33,256 nt of DNA from Saccoglossus kowalevskii (GCF_000003605.2 NW_003140814.1:357326-390581); one strand, 5' to 3'; shown: positions 1 to 9,719, counted from the first letter of the stretch. The notes: generated from the letters alone by a model not told the origin. Translations and numbers: made by a program.

Positions 1-88
1 CTGGTAGATACAAAACTGTACATTCAATCTCTTTGCAAGTGCAGACATTTAGTTGCTGGGTTGAACCGGGATCGTCAGTACAATTACA
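1..88 (+). CDS. possible partial internal exon of the upstream unknown gene (tentative)
   Basis: The first bases are open in two plus frames. Frame 1 (29 codons, containing YIQSLCKCRHLVAGLNRDRQ) can end at a GTACAAG donor after base 88, leaving one base that fits the phase needed by the exon at 479. Frame 3 is open to a TGA at 165-167 (54 codons, containing VQTFSCWVEPGSS) and would instead be the end of a different transcript. I prefer frame 1 only because the phase works. The donor is weak and I recognise no family. Both the frame and the existence of the exon are uncertain. Confidence 0.25.
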
Positions 89-478
89 GTACAAGATGAC
101 AACTTTACCAGCGAACATGCCTGTAATGTCAAACAGATCACCATCTAGAGAGGCTAAGCCTCTGTGACACCCTCTCATTGTTAATTTTATGTGTCATTCT
201 CCATATTAATTTTCTATCGTTCTCATCACGTGGCTGGCTTCAAAGACTACTCAACCAATAGTTTTCACGTTGTATTTACTTTGACATTAACCTTGTGTAG
301 GGTCATTTTGCCCCTGCAATTGTGTCTAAAACAATATTTCAGTAATATTTAGCAAAAAAATAAAATGTAAATCACAGCTACATGTTTTGCCACATTAACA
401 GTATCCTTGTAATAATATATTATGAGTAATTTGCTGAATTGCATTAAAATATGTTGTCTCCATCTTTCTTGTATACAG

Positions 479-591
479 TAACATCGCCAAGTAAAGTACA
501 ATGGCAAGAAAATTTAGTGACAAATATACCAGACAAGTTTGTAAGAAGTAAAACAAGTCAAGTAAAAGAAATAAAACCCATTCTACATCAA
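479..591 (+). CDS. internal coding exon A of an unrecognised gene
   Basis: A 113-base exon lies between an acceptor (TTTCTTGTATACAG, ending at 478) and a perfect donor (CAA|GTAAGTATT after 591). It enters with two bases of a split codon and leaves in phase 0. The peptide includes KVQWQENLVTNIPDKFVRSK and VKEIKPILHQ, is rich in charged residues, and reads as coding rather than intronic. The longer frame around it simply reads into both introns. Its exit phase matches the entry phase of the exon at 1819. I do not recognise the protein; a soluble, basic, low-complexity C-terminal region is all that can be seen. It contains no catalytic motif or membrane segment. Confidence 0.55.
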
Positions 592-1818
592 GTAAGTATT
601 CTGTCATACAATGGGTCATTGATATTGTACATGCTATTATATAAAGTGTATTTTTAATGGTGTTGTGGAGATATTTTAACTCTATGATGCTCAATTTTTA
701 ATGCTTTATTTTTACACAAAATTATTGGCATGTGCATATGATGATGTGAATTGCAGTTTTTTGTTAGCTCTGCTGTCGAATTTGTCGAGCGGAGCTTAAC
801 ATACGAGTCGGCGTCCATGTCAATGTTTTACTTTTTCGACTTCTTCTTGAAAACTACAAGTCTGAATGCTTTGATCCTTGGTGTATATGTACCTTGGGCA
901 ACCCTCTCTCAGATTTGTTCATTTCGTGATGATATCTTCAATTATCTAATTTTAATGAATATTTTTGTCATTTTTGGTAAAAAGTGATATTTTCAAATTC
1001 TTGTTTAAAACAGCAAGTCTGATTGCTTTGACACTATACATTTTGTTCCTTTTCTAATGATATCTTCAGTTCTTTAATTGAAATGTGCATTGCTAACAGC
1101 GGAGCTATCTCAGCCGCTTGTTTTTGTTCAAAAAGTCTTATTTTTAATGATTTAGTATAAAGTACATGCAGGTGTTGGTTTCTCTACACCTTTACTGTAA
1201 ATCTATTTTGAGCACTTCCATGTCATCAAAATGACATATACAATGTATGAGTAAACGCAATATTATTCAATTATTCATCTTGAATATAATAAAATTACTC
1301 ATAAAACATGATTCTTCTTGATGAATGACTACATACTAAAGCAATATTTACACTTTGAATATCCTTCATGTCACCCCCACCCAACTACCAAGCAACCCAC
1401 CCACCCACCTACTTACGTCATAGAATTGCCTTTATATTTATAATTTACCGGTAGTGGACATGCTACTGAAATAATAAACACAGTATTTTTGTTATAATCC
1501 CAACCCACCTAGAATTGAAAATAAAAACAACACTTACAGCAGTACAAAAATGGGTTTGAAACTATGTCTGTGTAATTTTGGGTATTTTAAAATGAGGCTC
1601 CTCATTAGCTTCTCATTTGCAAACAGAAATACTCCTGATGACAAATGTAGCTTGCATTGCTGATACGTGTATACATGTATATTATAAAGGCAAATTTCTT
1701 GTGCAGTTTTCTCATCTTTGACTAAATTGCATAGGGTTGAGTTAGATGCGAAATATGTCCTTTCTTGCGTAATTATGACAACATATTTAAAAATTACTTT
1801 GTCGAAACACATTTACAG
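592..1818 (+). other. intron holding a pearl-like repeat copy
   Basis: This is the interval between candidate exons A and B. It contains the dispersed repeat at 763-1120. The remainder is AT-rich with a short CCCA-rich run near 1375-1410. No convincing coding sequence was seen on either strand; the longer frames lack codon character and cross the repeat. Confidence 0.5.
763..1120 (+). mobile_element. pearl-like repeat, copy 1 (plus orientation)
   Basis: This stretch is homologous, in inverted orientation, to 31161-31753. Both copies carry the same terminal sequences: GTTAGCTCTGCTGTCGAATT at the left of this copy, and GCTAACAGCGGAGCTATCTC at its right. The ends form short inverted repeats of the type AGCTCYGCTGT. 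Two core units recognisable by GATATCTTCA start about 128 bases apart (931 and 1059). An accidental frame gives the same peptide in both copies (SQICSFRDDIF, MNIFVIFGKK); this follows from the DNA homology and is not evidence for a protein. The architecture fits non-autonomous pearl/Helentron-type elements. This copy is shorter and has lost the ACGG-like tract. Confidence 0.6.
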
Positions 1819-1933
1819 CCCAAGCACGGATTTTTATTCTATAACTTGTTACACAGAGCTGCAAGTAAAGATCACAGAGGTGTGAAGTCATCATTCAACA
1901 CCAATCACCAAACAGCTCAGAAACATTTAGCCG
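1819..1933 (+). CDS. internal coding exon B of an unrecognised gene
   Basis: A 115-base exon follows the acceptor ACATTTACAG (ending at 1818) and precedes the donor GCCG|GTAAAA. It enters in phase 0, matching exon A, and exits in phase 1. The peptide includes PKHGFLFYNLLHRAASKDHR and SSFNTNHQTAQKHLA, with well-mixed codon use unlike the surrounding AT-rich DNA. An internal GCAA|GTAAAG at 1861-1870 could serve as an alternative donor, also phase 1. The frame stays open past the chosen donor until a TAG at 1951, so it could also be a short terminal exon. Family unknown. Confidence 0.5.
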
Positions 1934-2095
1934 GTAAAATTGAAAACAACTAGCAGCGTTTACGTGCTGCGTAATTTCCTGTTTGATTGACGATTTTGTT
2001 TTGGCGTCACTATCAAAATTATTGCTCCCTCTTACATAACACAAACTAAATGGTCTATATCGTAAAAATGTCAAATCATTTGAAACACTTATTAC

Positions 2096-2432
2096 TCAAA
2101 ATCTTTCTCTTCTGAAATCCACCGCAGTGGACCTGGGCTGGTCCGGTCCGGAATCTTGTTCTTTAAAAGGTGTTGGTAGTGTGCCAGGTTTAAGGTTTTG
2201 GCACTTCTCTTTAAAACCTTGTTGTTCTTTCATAAATGACAGTTGTTCAGCAAAATAATCAGAGGTAAAATTGACACTGCATATGATGGTGTAAGGAGAA
2301 GCTCCACGTCAACATTTTCACGGATTTCATCCATTGATGTCGCACCTTTAGATCGATTGGAAACATGTGAATACTTACACTGTGGCTATACATATTACTG
2401 CACCCGCCCACATTACAACGTTTAACCATCAT
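2096..2432 (-). pseudogene. decayed THAP-domain gene (minus strand)
   Basis: Reading leftward from an ATG at 2430-2432 (a second ATG follows at 2427-2429), the frame shows the N-terminal half of a THAP C2CH zinc-binding domain: MVKRCNVGGCSN, then HMFPIDLKVRHQWMKSVKM, which is the family's H-x-FP-x-D...R...W...V pattern. The frame then breaks near 2290-2310. The second half resumes in another frame as YTIICSVNFTSDYF, followed by LKPGTLPTPF, which corresponds to the AVPTxF box, and stops at TGA (2096-2098). The zinc ligand expected in CSVHF is Asn here. One frameshift plus one lost ligand indicate a pseudogene, probably derived from a transposase-related or THAP transcription-factor gene. It sits antisense inside an intron of the upstream gene. 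A sequencing error could explain the frameshift but not the His-to-Asn change. Confidence 0.8.
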
Positions 2433-3230
2433 AAATGTTTGTTGTGAAAACCAAAAAACTCTTTCTCTCTCTCTCAAAAACAAAAAAAAACACTGATCGA
2501 AAATGTATAACAATAAAAGTATGTTGAATGATCTAGTGTTATAAAAGTACTGCTCAAAAATATGGCTTCCTTACATATTTTGGCATTTGGTGGCACACTT
2601 TATTTTTGGCGAGAGTTGGAAATCCAGAAACAGTCAACTGTTTCATAGTTGAGTGTGGCTACAGCATGAGCCATATCTCAAATTTACTTGGATACGAGTA
2701 ATCATTTTCTACAAAAAACAATCAAAAACTGTCATTGGAACACAAATCTAAGATGGGAAACAAGTGGGTGGGCATTTCACAGGCACTTTAAAAAGAGTGT
2801 TTTTCACAAAAATTTACGATAATCTTCCTCCAGTGCCAGTTTGGATGGATAACATAAGATTCGTATAATCTTTTGGACACCATTGTAAACTTTTGGTGCA
2901 CAATCTACAAAATGATGCTCATCTCCACATGAAATATACAAAAAAACTAAAAGCTATATCTTAAACTGTCTGTACCGGTATGTGCCCAAAATGGTGATGA
3001 AATCTACTAAAAAAAATTGACAAAATGTGAACATATTTACATTGAATTCAATGTGGGAAAAATGAAAAACAAAGAATCAATACACAAATATTGTAAAATA
3101 TACTCTGTTTTTAGCTTGAGGCTATGCACATGATCATTAAATTCGTTTTCTCATATGTATGTTGTCATGGTTACTTGGTAAATCATAGTGCCTGCGGTAA
3201 TTTTAATGTTTTTTCCTGCGTTCATCATAG
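2433..3230. other. intronic stretch, nothing recognised
   Basis: AT-rich sequence between the THAP remnant and candidate exon C. Homopolymer A runs and a CT-run at 2461-2475 are the only structure seen. Confidence 0.4.
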
Positions 3231-3277
3231 TTCAAAAACGATTGCTGTACCCATCCGGATATGCTGGAAGAGATGCA
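3231..3277 (+). CDS. small candidate coding exon C of the unrecognised gene
   Basis: A 47-base micro-exon follows a good acceptor (pyrimidine-rich tract then TTCATCATAG, ending at 3230) and precedes a weak donor (GCA|GTATAA). Entering with two bases and leaving in phase 0, it is the piece needed to connect exon B (exit phase 1) to the terminal exon (entry phase 0). The peptide is QKRLLYPSGYAGRDA; the junction codon with exon B is GTT. The phase fit is the main argument. The weak donor and small size keep confidence moderate. Confidence 0.4.
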
Positions 3278-3553
3278 GTATAATCTCTCTGAACACCAGC
3301 TGTGATAAAAATATGAAAAACACCTGGATATAAATGTGTTATGCAAATTAAACGTGATCCATTATCCCTTGTATATAGAGCAGTACAAGACAGCAGATCA
3401 TGTTGTGATTGTTTTCAAATCAGTTAATACTAACAGAATCCAATGTAAATTTATTTGATCTTCAGAAAAAATAATTTATAAAAAAAATGTATCCATCGAA
3501 TTAATTAATGCATATACTTTCATGTATCAATGAGAAATAAATGCACACTTATT

Positions 3554-4047
3554 TGCTACGTTCACACTACAGCATTTTATCGAAGTTTGAGCCGACTCGA
3601 GCCAGCAAAAATGGCCTTGTATATGCGTTCGACTCGAGCCGGCTTGCAATAAACTTCACAACAGTTGAACAATAACTTAAGAGAATAGGCTGTAACACTT
3701 CTTAGCTGCCGTGTTTCCTGTTTATTTGAGATACTATTACCTAAATCGTAACACCAGTTCATTGTCTTTTCTACCTCAATGCTCAGACTCGATCGTGAGT
3801 GTTTCTTTTCTTTTTCTCCCAGATCAACAGAATCATGCCATGTAAGAAACAAAACAAGCTCAACACCAATATCGTTTTCAGCCATGTTTTTTCCATACTA
3901 ATTATTTGAGGGCACTGTTCGAACTATGGCAGATCTCGGCTCTCATTCAGCTCCCGACCGTATGAACGCATTGGAGATAATCTCCTGTTAATTGGTGGGA
4001 GGAGCAGTAGTTCGGCTCCGATAGAATGCTGCCGTGTGAACATAGCA
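3554..4047. mobile_element. inverted-repeat DNA transposon, non-autonomous (~494 bp)
   Basis: The left end TGCTACGTTCACACTACAGC is matched by the reverse complement of the right end (TGCTATGTTCACACGGCAGC). The inverted repeat continues for about 30 bases with a few mismatches (…ATTYTATCGRAG…). A direct ATT flanks both sides (3551-3553 and 4048-4050), compatible with a 3-bp target duplication as in PIF/Harbinger-type elements, but three bases prove little. A 102-codon minus-strand frame (3577-3885, beginning MAENDIGVELVLF) lies inside; I recognise no transposase motif in it. The element lies in the last intron of the upstream gene. Confidence 0.6.
3577..3885 (-). CDS. hypothetical ORF inside the inverted-repeat element
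   Basis: A 102-codon frame starts at an ATG (3883-3885) and ends within the element's left arm. The peptide begins MAENDIGVELVLFLTWHDSV and is hydrophilic in the middle (GEKEKKHSRSSLSIEVEKTM). No DDE, Myb/SANT or HARBI1-like signature is visible. It may be a remnant of the element's own first ORF or a chance frame; the element is too short to encode a complete transposase. Confidence 0.2.
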   Translation of the reverse strand: MAENDIGVELVLFLTWHDSVDLGEKEKKHSRSSLSIEVEKTMNWCYDLGNSISNKQETRQLRSVTAYSLKLLFNCCEVYCKPARVERIYKAIFAGSSRLKLR

Positions 4048-4514
4048 ATTGGCCCATATAAGTTGTATGATACATACTATAATAGCACAATTAAATCTAT
4101 AAAATTAATTACACAGACGCTCCTTATAATAAAATAAGTAGTGTTACAATTATTTAATCAGTCTTTGTAAAGAAGGAACAAACCATTCTCGTTTTACAAT
4201 GTTTGACTCCCCTCTGCTTAGTGTATGGACATCAATGAAAACGTGCGTCTCCCAGAAAAAATCGTATTTACAGTATTCACCGACAGATTACATGGAACAA
4301 AAAGTAAACAACAGCATATGTGTATACATAATTTATTTACAGGCTGTTTTAAAGTACGTGACTTTTCAGGACCCTGCTGGAAATAAGTTGCTATGCGACT
4401 GTCGTAAACGATCGTCAGGATAACCATCAGTTTTGTATCGTTTTGTGTTTTCAATGATTTTATTGAATAAATTAAACTGAAATGAAATGATTTTTTTTTC
4501 TTTTTTTTTTTCAG

Positions 4515-4634
4515 AAACCCCCTGACTATGTGTATCCTTACAACAATGAAGTGCCATCACCCGTGGTTATAACAAGACACAGAAGAACAAATATGTTATC
4601 ATCTCCACATACCAAGCCAAGATTAAAATATTGA
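4515..4634 (+). CDS. terminal coding exon of the unrecognised gene
   Basis: A strong acceptor (long T-rich tract then TTTTTCAG, ending at 4514) is followed by a phase-0 frame of 39 codons ending in TGA at 4632-4634. The peptide includes KPPDYVYPYNNEVPSPVVIT and RHRRTNMLSSPHTKPRLKY, a basic, proline- and serine-rich C-terminus. The other two frames stop early. Phase 0 agrees with exon C, and also directly with exon A if B and C are skipped. The role of the protein is unknown; the tail looks disordered. Confidence 0.6.
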   Translation, partial: KPPDYVYPYNNEVPSPVVITRHRRTNMLSSPHTKPRLKY

Positions 4635-5048
4635 GTCAACTTCCATTGAACATCAACAATTATTTTGTAATACAAAATATGAATTGCAGTCACTTTAATG
4701 AAAAAATAGGAATTTTTAATATAGTGAAATCTGATGTTGTCTGAATGCATGACTAATTGTATCAGAGATAAAAGCATTTATCCGTGAGCCATCTTACCAC
4801 AGTTCTTGACATGTTTCATGGAGCACTGTCTCTGTCTCTGTCTTGTACAACTTTACTAATTTATTGAAAAATGTAATTTGATAGATATTCTACTAGAAGG
4901 CCTGTCATGTATTTAATACTGGAAATTTTTATTTCTCTCTCATCTTCAATTTCTCATGATTTTCTTGCCTGATAAATATTATAAAAGCTCTGATACAACC
5001 ACAGGCATGTGCCATACAACATTATTTGTGAACATCATGTAATATGAG

Positions 5049-5785
5049 AGATACATGCACATCGCATGGGATACAACATGCACATCGCATGGGATACAAC
5101 ATGCAAATTGCATGCGATACAACATGCACATTGCATGAGATACAACATGTACATTGCATGCATAACACATGCAAATTGCATGCGATACAACATGCACATC
5201 GCATGCAATACAACATGCACATCGCATGCAATACAACATGCACATCGCATGCGAATCACATCGCATGCAATACAACATGCATATCACATGCGATACAACA
5301 TGCATATCACATGCGATACAACATGCACATCACATGCGATACAACATGCACATCGCATGCGATACAACATGCACATCGCATGCAATACAACATGCACATC
5401 GCATGCATAACACATGCACATTGCATGCGATACAACATGCACATTGCATGCGATACAACATGCACATTGCATGCGATACAACATGCACATCACATGAGAT
5501 ACAACATGCACATCACATGCAATACTACATGCACATCACATGCAATATTACATGCACATCGCATGCGATACAACATGCACATCGCATGCGAATCACATCG
5601 CATGCAATTCAACATGCATATCACATGCGATACAACATGCACATCACATGCGATACTACATGCACATCGCATGCGATACAACATGCACATCGCATGCGAT
5701 ACAACATGCACATCACATGAGATACAACATGCACATCGCATGCGATACAACATGCACATCGCATGCAATACATGTATTATTGCAT
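5049..5785. repeat. 23-bp minisatellite, about 32 units
   Basis: The array is head-to-tail copies of a unit like CATGCGATACAACATGCACA plus TCG, with a 23-base period. Positions alternate C/T/A in a few places (ATCGCATGC, ATCACATGC, ATTGCATGC). Many unit junctions form the perfect 12-base palindrome ATCGCATGCGAT. A unit shortened to about 16 bases (GCGAATCACA…) occurs at 5251 and again at 5588, and another short unit (GCATAACACATGC) at about 5159 and 5405, which points to duplication of blocks of units. The unit lacks stop codons in most frames on both strands, so long apparent frames (for example 259 codons from 5044) are by-products. Confidence 0.95.
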
Positions 5786-6464
5786 GTTGTACATGTAGCA
5801 TTACAAGGTGTTGTATGAAATAAGATTGTGATTAACCATGTCACTGCCATTTCTGTATTCATTTCATGTACAGTATACTAAAGTAGCAGAGAAAAATTAT
5901 CGCATGACTGGGTGTTCAGACTCTCCACCATTGTTTTATACATGTATATATAATTATATACATACACACACACACCCGTATATGGTATATATATTCTAAC
6001 AATTTCTATTAATATCTTGTACTAAATCTCTTAACATTTCCTTGTCATTGCCCAAGAGGAAAAAGCAGGCCTTTAGTACAGCAATCAACTTCTCATAGGC
6101 ACATGGACTGCATTTGTGTTTATTCCATGTAGTGAGATATTGTGTACAATTCGGCAGCCAATGAAAAGCTTGTTTGTTCAGTTGTTTTTTTTTTGTATAT
6201 ATTCTTCAACATGACTGTAGTTTGGTGCCAATTTAATTCACATGAACTAAAATGTTAGAATCATATTGTATAACCAACTGATGTACTGATTTGATTACTA
6301 CCTTATGTGTCAAAGATCAAAATGTCAGTATGAATTACTGTCTTCTGTGTCATCTGCTCTGAATGGCAATGTAAATAATATTTATATAGGGTTTCTGACA
6401 ATTTGATTCACAAGAGTACAAGTGTGTCGTTTTTATTTTAAAAAAAAAAGATGAATTAAAAAAA

Positions 6465-6484
6465 AACTAAAGGATCCTTTAGTT
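6465..6484. repeat. 20-base perfect palindrome
   Basis: AACTAAAGGATCCTTTAGTT reads identically on both strands. It is flanked by A-runs on the left. No element boundary or factor site is assigned; it may be chance. Confidence 0.5.
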
Positions 6485-7979
6485 GAACTTTCATATTTAT
6501 CATGCGTTAGATTTCACTGCTATCCAGTTGCCATGATAGTTTCATTCCAAGATTATTCCTATTGTTTGATTGGGTAGTGAGTTTATTATGTCATAATTCC
6601 TATTTAAAAAGATTGCGATTGTTTCTACTTGACTCGATGTTTGAATTTTATGTGCCCAACATTTGGAATTGTCTTTCAACTCAATCATCCATTCCAAATT
6701 ACTGAGGCAGTACATCAAATATTCTACATAATACCGTAGTCCCAAAATAGCTATATGAATGATCTGAGTGTAAATTGCATTGTGGTGATTTGATAACAAA
6801 GAAATCTAACACAAGATTTCTAGCAGGTGACCAGTAGTCTTATATCCAAGTGTTTTTATCATGGAATAGTTTTACTTTAATATAACCTTTGTATTGTTGT
6901 ATAGCCCTGTAATGAGGAAATTAAATTTCCTGTCCTGATATTCTTTTAATAGTTGCTACATGTATTTTTAATGTTCTTATGTAATGATTTACCTAATAAT
7001 AATAATTTACTGAATTCCTGTTCCTCTTTGAAGGGAAATTAAAAATTCAGGTTTTTGGCACACCGCCAAGAATTGTATTTATTGAATAAGAGTTTATTCA
7101 ATATCTGTTTTTAACATGAAGAGTGGAAAACATTGGTGGATTTTACATTTTGTATTTCTCAGTGATTACCCAATAATAGTATGAATGTATATTATAGATT
7201 TTACGGCATTCAAAAAGACAAAATTTGCTGACACTTCATGTTTTTTGACTCTTCAGAGAAATTGTCACTGCTACTATAGTTCATCATTTTCTCTCCAAAA
7301 CTTTGTCTTTCGCGTAACTAACGCGGTTTACAGTAAAAACACTGACATTACTTGTGTGTATATTTAACGACAGCTCTAACTTCACTCCTGTCATTTATAA
7401 TCTATGATTTGTTGAATTGTGACCTTTAAAAAATGTATGAATATGAATATTATAAGCAGATATCTTTCATTTTTGATATCTTTTATTGTGCACATATGAA
7501 CACTGTTGGAGTGTCATGTTGGTAGATCATTTTGTAAATGGCAATCTTTTTGTTTCTCTCTGTAACAACTAAACAATTGTCTAGTTGAGTAAAATTTTGC
7601 TCTTTGTAAAAAATGAATTACAAAAAAAAAATTGTGTTAGGCGCGAGTCATATTTTTGCATTTGATTTGATTTTTGTTTTTCATTGTTTCTAATGAATTG
7701 TATGCAATTTCACTGTGGGTTGGATTGTGTATTCTTGACAGGACAGTGTTAAAGCAATAGGATTCCAACGAGTACATTCCTTATTATATACATTTACACT
7801 GCCACGTTTTTTTAAAAACATTTGAAGAATAGTTATGTCTACAAAATAAGATGATTTAAAATTTTATGTGTTTTAGTAATACAATTTCTGTCATTGTTTT
7901 GTATCTTTTAATATGAAATTGATGTAAATAATAGTAGCATGCACATTATATATTCAGCGGTGTTGTAATTACTTTGTGC

Positions 7980-7985
7980 AATAAA
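7980..7985 (+). promoter_or_regulatory. candidate polyadenylation signal
   Basis: AATAAA (GTGCAATAAAGTGC) is followed within 60 bases by GT-rich sequence (GTGGTGGTTTGTTGTATGTT), the usual arrangement for 3'-end cleavage. It could terminate the upstream gene's transcript 3.3 kb after the stop codon. Context only; several other AATAAA-like hexamers occur. Confidence 0.3.
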
Positions 7986-8013
7986 GTGCAACTGTGATTT
8001 TGATAATCTGAGG

Positions 8014-8027
8014 GCGCCACCAAGTGG
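8014..8027 (-). promoter_or_regulatory. CTCF-like motif (minus strand)
   Basis: The minus strand reads CCACTTGGTGGCGC, matching 13 of 14 positions of the CTCF core CCASYAGRKGGCRS. It overlaps a small hairpin (CCACC-AAGT-GGTGG). CTCF is conserved across bilaterians, so a functional site is possible. It lies just past the candidate poly(A) signal. Confidence 0.35.
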
Positions 8028-8068
8028 TGGTTTGTTGTATGTTGTTTTTTGAGCCAGTGTGCGATACA

Positions 8069-8200
8069 GGGTTCATTTTTTGCCAAGTTTCTGGAGCGGG
8101 TAACCTCTTTTGCTAAAAGTTTCTGGAATGCATTCCTTTTTATGCCAAAAGTGTTTGGAATGGGATCCCTTTCAACATTGCTAAAAATCGTTGGGAGTCA
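8069..8200. repeat. degenerate tandem repeat, four units of about 30-33 bp
   Basis: Successive units share the pattern TTTTTGCYAAAAGTTTCTGG followed by AATG-like and GGGATCC-like sequence: TTGCCAAGTTTCTGGAGCGG, TTGCTAAAAGTTTCTGGAAT, ATGCCAAAAGTGTTTGGAAT and TTGCTAAAAATCGTTGGGAG. The units have diverged in length and sequence. No coding frame crosses it. Confidence 0.55.
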
Positions 8201-9100
8201 TTAAAATAGTTAGTTCAGCAGCGAGTTCATTTTGAGATTTTGTTTTACAAGCACCAGTGCTTAAAAATAATTTGATGTGTACACCATGACATTGAAAATA
8301 CCTTTCTTTTAAATCTATTTGGTGAAAAGCTTAATCGGAATCCATAATAGCCAATCGTTAAAAACTCTACCTGGTGTGGTTGATGTGGTTTCGACATTTA
8401 CCAACCCTGTTAATCGTTGCGGAAACACTCCTGCAGAAGTTCAACTTACGATTTTCAGGTCGAAGAGCTGTGTGCATGCAAACGAATCCACGACTTTTGA
8501 TGAAAAATGAGGCTAATTATTCATTCAAAGTTTATTTTCCCTTCAATCGAAAATTATGGTAAATTTTAGAAATGTTTCAGTTCAATTCAAAAGAGATGTG
8601 AATTAGCTATTCCGTTGGGACTGGATGTTTTCTAAAAATAATGCACCTCAAATTCAGATAAGACTAAACACATTCAGCATACAATATACGATAATGCTTC
8701 CAATGACAGTGTTTATCTAAATTATCTTGAAATTTTATTTTGCCAACATTTGAACTGCGAGTGTAATAATTGTAGTGCAACATATTATTAAATTATCATA
8801 TAAATCAATAATTGGCCTCGTATCTTTCTGAAAATCCGAATACAGATGTCAAATAAACATTTTTTTTATTTAGTTTTAGAAGATGCATAACAAAATATCG
8901 ACTGCAAAGATGTTCACCTGTACTCAGAAAATAATAGATGAGTCTCATTATTTGAGATTTTTAATGATTTACGATTATTACAATTTAAACTAACCACACT
9001 ACCGTAAATTATTAAGTATGCGTCAAAACCAAATTGTCTCCTGAGATGATTAACTTTCGTTTAGATTGTCCAAATGTAACGAATAACGATTGCAACAATA
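8201..9100. other. intergenic, nothing recognised
   Basis: AT-rich sequence with no coding signal, repeat or RNA gene that I can support. Short frames near 8319-8562 have no recognisable content. Confidence 0.4.
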
Positions 9101-9104
9101 TTAA

Positions 9105-9261
9105 AGCAGGAGGGTCGTCACCTGCGCACGCGCGGGAATTGAGTCCCAAACGACGATAACGACACACGCTAAAAACGCAAAGGCTTATGGGTAGACGCTT
9201 GTTTGTAAACAATGAAGCGCTATGGTCATCTGGCGCGTGCGTAGGTGACGACTCCTCCGCT
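9105..9261. mobile_element. MITE-like element with TTAA flanks (157 bp)
   Basis: Inverted arms of about 31 bases start AGCAGGAGGGTCGTCACCTG on the left and, reverse-complemented, AGCGGAGGAGTCGTCACCTA on the right, with most positions identical through CGCACGCGC. TTAA lies immediately outside both ends (9101-9104 and 9262-9265), the target duplication typical of piggyBac-type transposition. The element is GC- and CpG-richer than its surroundings and too short to encode a protein. Confidence 0.65.
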
Positions 9262-9469
9262 TTAAATGAAATTAAGCTTGGAAATAAAATAAATTCGGAG
9301 AAAACACCAAAGGTAGATCGTTGTTTCGTGTATTCGTAAAGGTCCAAATATGTAGCAGGCAACGAGACAAACACGGGACATATAATTATTGAGACGATTT
9401 ATATCAACATGTATACGATAATTATGTCATTCTGTTTCATGGGATTCTTGCTAGTTTCTCTGGAATGCA

Positions 9470-9631
9470 ATGACTGTTTCAGTCAGCGCCTACAATCCCA
9501 TTCAAGGTGGCCAACCAGTTGATTTTCAAACTGGTGCATTTACGTTTTTGGTAACAAAACACCAATTCATGTTGCATCAAGGGATCACCGTCCCTCATGG
9601 ACGATGGAGGGATGTCACTCTGTGTTTCTAA
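9470..9631 (+). CDS. short coding-like ORF, possible C1q-type domain fragment
   Basis: A 53-codon frame from ATG to TAA includes AYNPIQGGQPVDFQTGAFTF and then HGRWRDVTLCF. The segment V-D-F-x-TGAFTF resembles the C1q/TNF consensus region Y-x-x-x-TG-x-FT, and RDVTL could be the following strand (VSLYxNG). Codon use looks better than the flanks. It ends abruptly next to LINE sequence and has no visible splice partner. It could be a gene fragment, an exon of an undetected gene, or chance. A clear family call is not possible from this much. Confidence 0.25.
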   Translation: MTVSVSAYNPIQGGQPVDFQTGAFTFLVTKHQFMLHQGITVPHGRWRDVTLCF

Positions 9632-9719
9632 GTACTGTCGTATTATAAAATGATGGTTACGACTTATGTATGGAGAAACGAAGACTAACTTACAATTGCT
9701 ATGGATTTCAACATGGTAA

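Larger units (their letters stand above)
4635..8000 (+). other. possible 3' UTR and downstream flank of the upstream gene
   Basis: No gene is visible after the TGA at 4632-4634. The stretch carries a 23-bp minisatellite (5049-5785), a short AT/CA run (about 5935-5985), a 20-base perfect palindrome (6465-6484) and a hairpin around 7080-7101 with 9-bp arms ATTGAATAA and TTATTCAAT. An AATAAA with GT-rich downstream sequence at 7980-7985 could end a long 3' UTR, but several earlier A-rich signals are equally possible. Confidence 0.35.

Noticed and set aside
751-987. Conserved peptide SQICSFRDDIF / MNIFVIFGKK found in two places as a small gene
   Set aside because: Both occurrences are in the two copies of one repeat; the similarity is explained by DNA homology.
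5044-5823. 259-codon plus-strand frame (and ~100-codon minus-strand frames) as a repetitive Cys/His-rich protein
   Set aside because: It coincides with the 23-bp minisatellite, all frames give the same peptide family, and there is no splice, start or codon evidence.
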